The notes beneath the pieces were generated by a model. The model had not been told where the DNA came from. It saw only the letters and a list, made by a program, of their open reading frames with translations, and ran no database searches. DNA of 10,144 bases from Rikenella sp. (GTDB taxonomy: Bacteria > Bacteroidota > Bacteroidia > Bacteroidales > Rikenellaceae), in NCBI GenBank assembly GCA_029054535.1, contig JAIDFC010000107.1, positions 1-10,144 on the forward strand, read 5' to 3'. Positions 5,602 to 10,144 of the stretch are shown in pieces. The position numbers and the translations under genes were made by a program. Position 1 is the first letter of the stretch. Every line of letters begins with the position of its first letter.

Positions 5602-6249
5602 CTACCGTGCCGCCCGCTCGACCATTGCTATGCGCCGTTCTGCATAGTCCTGCAACATCTCCGCCGTTTGTTCGACCCCCAGAATCGAAGAGTCGACGCA
5701 GAGGTCGTACGAGGTCGCCGCACCCCATCGTTTGTCGGTGTAGAAATCGTAGTAGGCCGCCCGTTTTTTGTCGATTTTACGCATCATCTCGGTCGCCTCT
5801 TTCGGACTCTTCGCTCCGTGGCACCGCATGATCCGATCGATGCGGTCTTCGTCCGAAGCGTAGATGAACGTGCTGATACAGAGCGGTTCGTTGCGCAGAA
5901 TATAGTCCGCGCATCGCCCCACGATCACGCACGATCCGGCCAGCGCCACCTCGCGAATGACGTCCGACTGGAATTTGAAGATGTTTTCGCCGGCCAGTGC
6001 ATGCTGACTCGGCACCGCTCCGCCGCTCATCATCAGGTTGGCTGTCAAGGCCCGAATCAATGTCCCCGGAATCCGTTCGTCCGCTTTTTCAAAGTACTCG
6101 GGATCGAGCCCGCTCTCTTTGGCAGCGGTTGCGATTAGCTCCTTGTCGTAGTACGGTATACCGAATCGGTCGGCGAGCTGACGGCCCAATTCTCGGCCGC
6201 CGCTTCCGAACTGGCGACCGATCGTGATGACAAAACGGGGTTTTTCCAT
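5602..6249 (-). CDS. Cytidylate kinase-like family protein
   Basis: A 215-residue cytosolic protein of the cytidylate-kinase-like P-loop family common in Bacteroidota. The nucleotide-binding loop lies in ITIGRQFGSGGRELG (8-22). IPYYDKELI (31-39) follows, then VIVGRCADYIL (108-118) and a basic lid-like stretch RKIDKKRAAYYDFYTDKRWG (157-176) typical of this group. It probably phosphorylates a nucleotide or similar small substrate, but this family is distinct from canonical Cmk and the substrate is not established. It starts 22 bp after the MATE stop on the same strand with no visible promoter between them, so the two are probably cotranscribed. Its stop (TAG) faces the end of cassette I. No truncation is seen. 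Confidence 0.85.
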   Translation of the reverse strand: MEKPRFVITIGRQFGSGGRELGRQLADRFGIPYYDKELIATAAKESGLDPEYFEKADERIPGTLIRALTANLMMSGGAVPSQHALAGENIFKFQSDVIREVALAGSCVIVGRCADYILRNEPLCISTFIYASDEDRIDRIMRCHGAKSPKEATEMMRKIDKKRAAYYDFYTDKRWGAATSYDLCVDSSILGVEQTAEMLQDYAERRIAMVERAAR

Positions 6250-6271
6250 AGCATCGAAAAACGAGTGTAGT

Positions 6272-7636
6272 TTATTGAAGAACCGATGATTTCATCCGTC
6301 GGAATTTCCGGAACTGGTTCCACAGCAGAATCGCCGCCAGCGTCGTCGCGGCAGCGTCTGCCAGCGGCATGCTCATCCAGACGCCGTCCGCCTCGAAAAA
6401 TCTCGGCAGCACCAACAGAAATGGAACGAGAAAGAGCAGTTGCCTCGTCAGCGAGAGGAAGATCGCCTTGGACGCCATCCCGATCGACTGGAAGAAGTTC
6501 GAGGTAACCATCTGGAACCCGACGAACGGGAACATGGCCAGCACGATCCGCAGCGCATGGCTCGAGATGTCGAGCAACGTGGGGTCGTCCGTAAAGAGCA
6601 TCGTAATATAGCGCGGAAAGAGTTGGCTGACGAGAAACCCGGTGGTCGTAACGCTCACCGCACAGCAGACGACGTATTTCAAGGTCCGCGTAACCCGGTC
6701 GATTTTCCGTGCCCCGAAGTTGTATCCCACGATCGGCTGCATCCCCTGGTTGAGTCCCATGACGACCATCACGAAGAGCATGGCGATCCGGTTGACGTTG
6801 CTGTACGCCCCGATATAGAGATCCCCGCCGTGGTGCAGCAGCGATTTGTTGATGAGAATCACGATGACGCTCGAGCAGACGTACATCAGGAACGGCGCCA
6901 TCCCGATCGAGAGAATCCCTTTGACGATGCTCCGTTTGAGTCGGATGGTCGTTCGGGTGAAGTGGATGAAGCTGTTCGGATTCAGGAAGTGTTTGAGTTC
7001 GATCCCCATGGCGGTGATCTGTGCGATGACAGTCGCCCATGCGGCCCCAGCAATACCCCAGCCGAACCCGAAGATGAAGATTCCGTTCAGGATGCAGTTC
7101 AGTCCGACGGCCGTCAGCATAATGGCCATCGCCCGCCCCGGATATCCCGAGGCGCGCAGCATGTCGTTGAGTCCCAGATAGACGTGCGTGATGACATTAC
7201 CGGCCAAGATAATCAACATATAGCTCCGTGCATACCCGATCGTGTTTTCGCTGGCTCCGAAAAAAGTGAGGATCGGGTCCAGCAGTGGCAGGCAGATCGA
7301 GGTATAGAGCAGTCCGATCAAGGTGTTGAGAATGATGACGTTCCCCAAGATCAGCAACGCGCTGCTGCGGTCGTTTTGCCCCATCTTGATGGAGAGCAGG
7401 GTCGACGCTCCGATCCCGACTAACGAGCCGAACGCTGCGCCGAGATTCATGAGCGGCATGGTGATTCCCAGGCCCGACAGGGCCATCGGTCCCACGCCGT
7501 GTCCGATGAAGATGCTGTCTACCAGGTTGTAGAGCGACGAGGCCATCATGGCGATGATCGCCGGGATGGCGTAACGAAGCAGCAGGGTGGATATTTTTTC
7601 GGTGCCTAAGAGTTGGGGCGAGGCTTGTTGGGCCAT
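6272..7636 (-). CDS. MATE family efflux transporter
   Basis: A 454-residue inner-membrane multidrug/toxin extrusion transporter, expected to have 12 transmembrane helices and to exchange cations for exported compounds. The N-terminal TEKISTLLLRYAIPAIIAMMASSLYNLVDSIFIGHG region (only key part shown: AIPAIIAMMASSLYN) and GMQPIVGYNFGA in the second half are hallmark MATE stretches. Length fits the family. The open frame continues to an ATG at 7729, but the promoter -7 box lies at 7734-7741, leaving no leader for that start, so the internal Met at 7636 (MAQQASPQLLGTEKI) is preferred. AAGGAG occurs about 24 bp upstream, too far to be decisive. The kinase-like gene follows after 22 bp. Substrate unknown. 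Confidence 0.92.
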   Translation of the reverse strand: MAQQASPQLLGTEKISTLLLRYAIPAIIAMMASSLYNLVDSIFIGHGVGPMALSGLGITMPLMNLGAAFGSLVGIGASTLLSIKMGQNDRSSALLILGNVIILNTLIGLLYTSICLPLLDPILTFFGASENTIGYARSYMLIILAGNVITHVYLGLNDMLRASGYPGRAMAIMLTAVGLNCILNGIFIFGFGWGIAGAAWATVIAQITAMGIELKHFLNPNSFIHFTRTTIRLKRSIVKGILSIGMAPFLMYVCSSVIVILINKSLLHHGGDLYIGAYSNVNRIAMLFVMVVMGLNQGMQPIVGYNFGARKIDRVTRTLKYVVCCAVSVTTTGFLVSQLFPRYITMLFTDDPTLLDISSHALRIVLAMFPFVGFQMVTSNFFQSIGMASKAIFLSLTRQLLFLVPFLLVLPRFFEADGVWMSMPLADAAATTLAAILLWNQFRKFRRMKSSVLQ

Positions 7637-7733
7637 AGCGCGCAAAAATTTATAGGGCGATTCTCCTTTCGTTCGGTATTCTCGGTTCGGAATCGCGTTT
7701 CCCGAGAGATATCGAGTGAGGAAAATCACCCTA

Positions 7734-7765
7734 CAAAGGTAGCGTTATTTTCGCAGTTGTGCCAA
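7734..7765 (-). promoter_or_regulatory. Bacteroidota promoter of the MATE gene
   Basis: On the minus strand, TTGG (7765-7762) and TACCTTTG (7741-7734) match the -33/-7 consensus TTG/TAnnTTTG with about 20 bp between. Transcription would begin near 7727, giving a leader of about 90 bases before the chosen start at 7636. Confidence 0.7.
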
Positions 7766-7821
7766 CCCTTTTCGCGCGGTTCGGAGCGTGCGAGGGGCGG
7801 GTGCCGCTGCAGCGGTTCGGC

Positions 7822-9003
7822 TTAGAGGCCGAACTCGCGCAGGTAGGTGGGCATATCTTTGTCGCCGCGTCCCGAGACGTTCACCACCACGACCTCTTCC
7901 GGTCGGAAGCGGAGTTGGGGCAGGGCGGCCAGCGCGTGGGCCGATTCGATGGCGGGGATGATCCCTTCGAGTTGCGAAAGCTCGCGCGCGGCATCCAAGG
8001 CTTGTCGGTCGGTGGCGGTCAGGACGGTCGACCGGCCGGTCTGGGCCAGATAAGCGTGCAGCGGACCGATACCCGGGTAGTCCAGTCCGGCCGAGATGGA
8101 GTACGGCTCGCGCACGTCGCCGTTTTCGTCGAAGAGGATCATCGACCGGCTGCCGTGCAACACGCCTTCCGAACCGCAGGTGATCGACGCGGCGTGTTCG
8201 TGGCCGTCGGTGCCGTGTCCGCCGGCTTCGACCTGCACCAGACGCACGCTCTCCTCATCGAGAAAGTGGTAGAAGGCTCCGGCGGCATTGCTCCCGCCGC
8301 CGATGCAGGCGATCACGTAGTCCGGCAGTTCACGCCCTTCCTGCTCCAGGAGCTGTTTCCGGATCTCTTCGCTGATGACGGATTGCAGTCGTGCCACCAG
8401 ATCCGGAAACGGATGGGGGCCGACGGCCGATCCCAACAGGTAGTAGGCGTCGGGGTGCGATACCCAGTAGCCCAGGGCGACGTCTACGGCATCTTTGAGG
8501 GTGGCGCCGCCGCTCGTTACGGCTTCGACGGTGGCGCCGAGCATCTTCATCCGGGCGACGTTCAGCGCCTGGCGTTCCACGTCGACGGCTCCCATATAGA
8601 TCGTACACTTCAGCCCCAGCATGGCGCAAACGGTAGCGGTCGCCACGCCGTGCTGACCGGCGCCGGTTTCGGCGATGATATGGGTACATCCCATCTCGCG
8701 GGCGAGCAGGATCTGTCCGATGGCGTTGTTGATTTTGTGCGAACCGGTGTGGTTGAGCTCCTCGCGTTTGAGGTAGATTCGCGCGCCGTACTTCGCGCTG
8801 AGTCGCGGTGCGAAGTAGAGGGGCGACGGTCGGCCGGCGTAGTCTTTGAGTAGGGCGGCGAACTCTTTTTTGAATTTCGGGCTTTCGAGGATCTCGACAT
8901 ACCGTTCGGTGAGTTGGTCGATGTTTTCTTTGAGTTCGTCGGGGATGAAGGCGCCGCCGAACGGACCGTAATAGCCTTTTTCGTCTACGTTGTAGTTTTT
9001 CAT
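7822..9003 (-). CDS. trpB: Tryptophan synthase beta chain
   Basis: A 393-residue PLP enzyme joining indole and L-serine to make tryptophan, normally as the beta part of an alpha2-beta2 complex with TrpA. The PLP lysine is K90 in HTGSHKINNA. The catalytic Glu is E112 in AETGAGQHG, the phosphate-binding loop is GGGSNA (235-240), and VSGRGDKD near the C-terminus is the usual PLP-ring contact. Length is normal for TrpB. MKNYNVDEKGYYGPFGG begins at 9003; the longer open frame to 9114 only translates the attenuator. Other trp genes do not follow: the next gene has its own promoter, so trpB looks monocistronic here, unlike the trpB-first operon common in Bacteroidota. Expression is probably set by the attenuator at 9051-9187. 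Confidence 0.96.
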   Translation of the reverse strand: MKNYNVDEKGYYGPFGGAFIPDELKENIDQLTERYVEILESPKFKKEFAALLKDYAGRPSPLYFAPRLSAKYGARIYLKREELNHTGSHKINNAIGQILLAREMGCTHIIAETGAGQHGVATATVCAMLGLKCTIYMGAVDVERQALNVARMKMLGATVEAVTSGGATLKDAVDVALGYWVSHPDAYYLLGSAVGPHPFPDLVARLQSVISEEIRKQLLEQEGRELPDYVIACIGGGSNAAGAFYHFLDEESVRLVQVEAGGHGTDGHEHAASITCGSEGVLHGSRSMILFDENGDVREPYSISAGLDYPGIGPLHAYLAQTGRSTVLTATDRQALDAARELSQLEGIIPAIESAHALAALPQLRFRPEEVVVVNVSGRGDKDMPTYLREFGL

Positions 9004-9050
9004 GGTATTTGAGTTTTTAGTGTTGTATTGAGTTCGTGGTAGGAAAAGAA

Positions 9051-9081
9051 GAAAGGCTGTCGGTGAGTCCGACAGCCTTTC
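9051..9081 (-). terminator. Attenuator terminator of trpB
   Basis: A perfect 13-bp stem (GAAAGGCTGTCGG with CCGACAGCCTTTC, loop of five) is followed on the minus strand by TTCTTTTCC. It lies between the Trp-rich leader peptide and trpB. Its 5' arm can also pair with an upstream CCG...GCC segment (9110-9119), the expected antiterminator. Confidence 0.85.
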
Positions 9082-9124
9082 CGTAGAGTATTGCAACTTT
9101 GAACAAACGGGCACAGCGGTAACC

Positions 9125-9187
9125 TCACGCGAATCGTTTAAGAATCGTGCGCCACCACCATGCTTGAGCCAAAGTAATCGCTTTCAT
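9125..9187 (-). CDS. trp leader peptide with three consecutive Trp codons
   Basis: ATG at 9187 opens a 20-residue peptide ending at TGA (9127-9125): MKAITL, then AQAWWWRT, then ILKRFA. Residues 10-12 are three TGG codons in a row. GGCGCA just after the Trp codons (9153-9148) can pair with TGTGCC (9115-9110), and the latter also overlaps the antiterminator segment. A ribosome stalled at the Trp codons would mask the first segment, free the second to pair with the terminator arm, and let transcription reach trpB. This is the classical ribosome-mediated attenuation layout. The peptide itself has no other expected role. Confidence 0.85.
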   Translation of the reverse strand: MKAITLAQAWWWRTILKRFA

Positions 9188-9207
9188 CGAGTGTGTTTTG
9201 AACACTA

Positions 9208-9236
9208 CAAATATAGCGAAAATTTGGATGATGCAA
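9208..9236 (-). promoter_or_regulatory. Bacteroidota promoter of the trpL-trpB transcript
   Basis: Minus-strand TATATTTG (9215-9208) is a perfect TAnnTTTG -7 box, with TTG 18 bp upstream (9236-9234). Transcription would start about 14 bases before the leader-peptide ATG at 9187. Confidence 0.75.
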
Positions 9237-9386
9237 TATGTTCGGCAAAATTAAATGTATTTTTTGGGGAGTTGTTGCATTGGCGGCGGTCGATGGGTTT
9301 GAACTTCTTGTTTTTGCTGGTTTTTTGGTGGTAGTTATAGCGAAGCTCCGCCTCTTATGTCGGGTTTTAGTTGCCGGAAAGCCCAA
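9237..9386. other. Intergenic stretch upstream of the trp promoter
   Basis: A T-rich then GC-richer stretch. A plus-strand frame from ATG 9238 has a hydrophobic N-terminus but runs straight into the palindromic repeats and has no family resemblance, so I do not call it a gene. Confidence 0.4.
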
Positions 9387-9475
9387 GCAATGCGAAGCAT
9401 TGCCCGCCCACCGCGGGCACGCGGGGCCGCGCGGCCTGAGCGCGTCAAACACGGTTTCTCTATTGAAAAGATCCC
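9387..9475. repeat. Composite GC-rich repeat, copy 1
   Basis: It opens with the hairpin GCAATGC-GAA-GCATTGC (9387-9403), followed by CCCGCC, a GC-rich stretch and TCAAACACGG (9445-9454). Copy 2 at 9677-9746 has the same order: hairpin, CCCGTCC, GC-rich stretch, TCGAACACGG. The hairpins differ by a compensatory A-T to G-C pair. Confidence 0.65.
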
Positions 9476-9494
9476 GCGCGCGACAGCTGGAGTA

Positions 9495-9537
9495 GGAAAT
9501 CGTTCAAAAGCGCGAATCGCTTTTGAACAAGATTTCC
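9495..9537. repeat. Palindromic repeat with variable arm (copy X)
   Basis: GGAAATC (9495-9501) pairs with GATTTCC (9531-9537), and inside it GTTCAAAAGCG (9502-9512) pairs perfectly with CGCTTTTGAAC (9518-9528) around a five-base loop. It is followed by GCGCGCGGTCAGAAAC, which also follows copy Y. Confidence 0.75.
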
Positions 9538-9581
9538 GCCAGCGCGCGGTCAGAAACGACTCTCGAAGAGAAATCCGTGCG

Positions 9582-9650
9582 CCGCGCCTAAGTAGCGAAA
9601 TACGCCGTTTCAACGGGTAGTTGAAACGGATGGATTTCGCCGGCGCGCGG
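9582..9650. repeat. Palindromic repeat with variable arm (copy Y)
   Basis: GCGAAAT (9595-9601) pairs with ATTTCGC (9634-9640), and CCGTTTCAAC (9605-9614) pairs with GTTGAAACGG (9620-9629) around a five-base loop. The shoulder GCCTAAGTAG (9586-9595) is shared with copies W and Z, while the inner arm sequence is unrelated to theirs. Confidence 0.75.
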
Positions 9651-9676
9651 TCAGAAACTGTTCTTAGAACGTTATA

Positions 9677-9746
9677 GCGATGCGCAGCATCGCCCGTCCC
9701 GCCGGGGCCACCCGGACGCCGCCCGCGCAGGGCAGTCGAACACGGC
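9677..9746. repeat. Composite GC-rich repeat, copy 2
   Basis: GCGATGC-GCA-GCATCGC (9677-9693) is followed by the same series of blocks as copy 1 and by TCGAACACGG. It leads directly into palindrome Z, just as copy 1 leads into palindrome X. Confidence 0.65.
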
Positions 9747-9748
9747 CC

Positions 9749-9821
9749 CGTCGTCCTCCCGCCTAAGTAGGAATTTCGCTGATGCAAGAGCCAAACCGAG
9801 AAGAAATTCCCGCGGGCGACG
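9749..9821. repeat. Palindromic repeat with variable arm (copy Z)
   Basis: Left shoulder CGTCGTCC...GCCTAAGTAGGAATTTC pairs with the right shoulder GAAATTCC...GGGCGACG. This is the same frame as copy W at the left end of the window, but the inner arm (about 9780-9800) differs and pairs poorly. Confidence 0.7.
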
Positions 9822-9956
9822 TGCAAAGATTGTTTTGTAACTACCTCCGGGCCGGAGCCAGCGGAGCGGTCGCCCGAGCATGCGAGGAACGCGGCCCTCC
9901 GCATGGGGCGGCGTCGGCCCGTCATGGTGAGATTACGGAGGATTCCCGCGGGCGAC
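9822..9956. other. Insert between palindrome Z and the right direct repeat
   Basis: This stretch is absent from the left copy, where palindrome W runs directly into the direct repeat. It ends with a second ATTCCCGCGGGCGACG (9942-9957), so it may be an insertion that duplicated the shoulder. It carries another CCCTCCGCATGGGGCGGCGT block near 9895. No gene seen. Confidence 0.5.
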
Positions 9957-10078
9957 GGCTTTCGGAACAATTCGGCTTGTAGATCGACTGACGCCGGCGG
10001 CAGTGTTCCGGGCAAACTCCAGTCTTCGAGTGCCGAGCGGCACCGCCCTCCGCATGGGGCGGCGTCGGTCGCGCGATC
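9957..10078. repeat. Direct repeat, right copy (partner 78-197)
   Basis: Same order of blocks as 78-197, in the same orientation. The final hairpin differs with pairing kept: GCGAC/GTCGC on the left, GCGATC/GATCGC on the right. The last bases of the window (10079-10144) are further GC-rich repeat sequence with GAAGCTCC and CCCGTCATGG blocks. Confidence 0.7.
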
Positions 10079-10144
10079 TGCGATCGCGGTTTCTCCCAAG
10101 CTGAAACCGGGTCGGAGGTTGCGAAGCTCCGGCCCGTCATGGGG

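Noticed and set aside
7637..7729. N-terminal extension of the MATE protein to the ATG at 7729
   Set aside because: The -7 box at 7734-7741 would leave essentially no leader, and the extra 31 residues are not MATE-like.
9004..9114. N-terminal extension of TrpB to the ATG at 9114
   Set aside because: It translates the attenuator terminator hairpin; family proteins begin near MKNYNVDEKGYYG.
9238..9495. Small membrane protein starting MFGKIKCIFWG
   Set aside because: The hydrophobic start comes from a T-rich intergenic stretch beside the trp promoter, and the frame runs into repeats.
9335..10099. 254-codon minus-strand open frame
   Set aside because: It lies entirely in GC-rich palindromic repeats, where stops are rare by composition, and has Arg/Ala/Gly/Pro-rich sequence with no recognisable domain.

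Overview
The window most likely comes from a GC-rich gut Bacteroidota, probably Alistipes-like. Two promoters match the Bacteroidota pattern (TTG at about -33, TAnnTTTG at -7). The reverse transcriptase start lies in an A/T-rich leader with no Shine-Dalgarno. The lectin-like variable domains end in G-F/L-Q/P-L/T-R-C-L-Q-E, as in FISUMP-type diversified proteins of this phylum. The genus is inference.

The left 5.6 kb is an elaborate diversity-generating retroelement (DGR). It has one reverse transcriptase (2135-3529) with the DGR-type GLPIGNLTSQ motif and the YVDD active site. Upstream are three separate template repeats (TR1 892-1082, TR2 1375-1552, TR3 1802-1982), each rich in AAC codons. 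Each TR is preceded by a conserved block: helix P1, an invariant (A/G)TAAATTCAGC, helix P2, then TAGTTAT. P1 and P2 show compensatory changes between units, so they look like RNA structure.

Around this core are nine variable-repeat (VR) cassettes, one upstream (273-458) and eight downstream (3577-5572, one of them decayed). Each intact cassette encodes a single C-terminal lectin-like domain of about 60-70 residues. It starts at a CCGGCTCCGGG block and ends at an invariant CTCCAGGAATAGGGA. None has a start codon or a credible upstream gene. At least three cassettes pair with different templates (B with TR1, D with TR2, H with TR3), mostly through changes at template adenines. No full-length target gene and no Avd accessory gene is visible. 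The cassettes look like silent or archived variable ends, with working targets probably elsewhere.

The middle right is ordinary chromosome on the minus strand. A MATE efflux transporter (start 7636, own promoter) is followed 22 bp later by a cytidylate-kinase-like protein, which converges on the last cassette. Upstream, also minus, is trpB (9003-7822). It is preceded by a full transcription attenuator: a Bacteroidota promoter, a 20-residue leader peptide with three consecutive Trp codons, competing pairing segments and a 13-bp terminator hairpin.

Both ends of the window (1-260 and 9387-10144) carry no convincing genes. They hold GC-rich palindromic repeats: a hairpin family with conserved shoulders and different self-complementary arms, plus a direct repeat of about 120 bp present at both ends (78-197 and 9957-10078).
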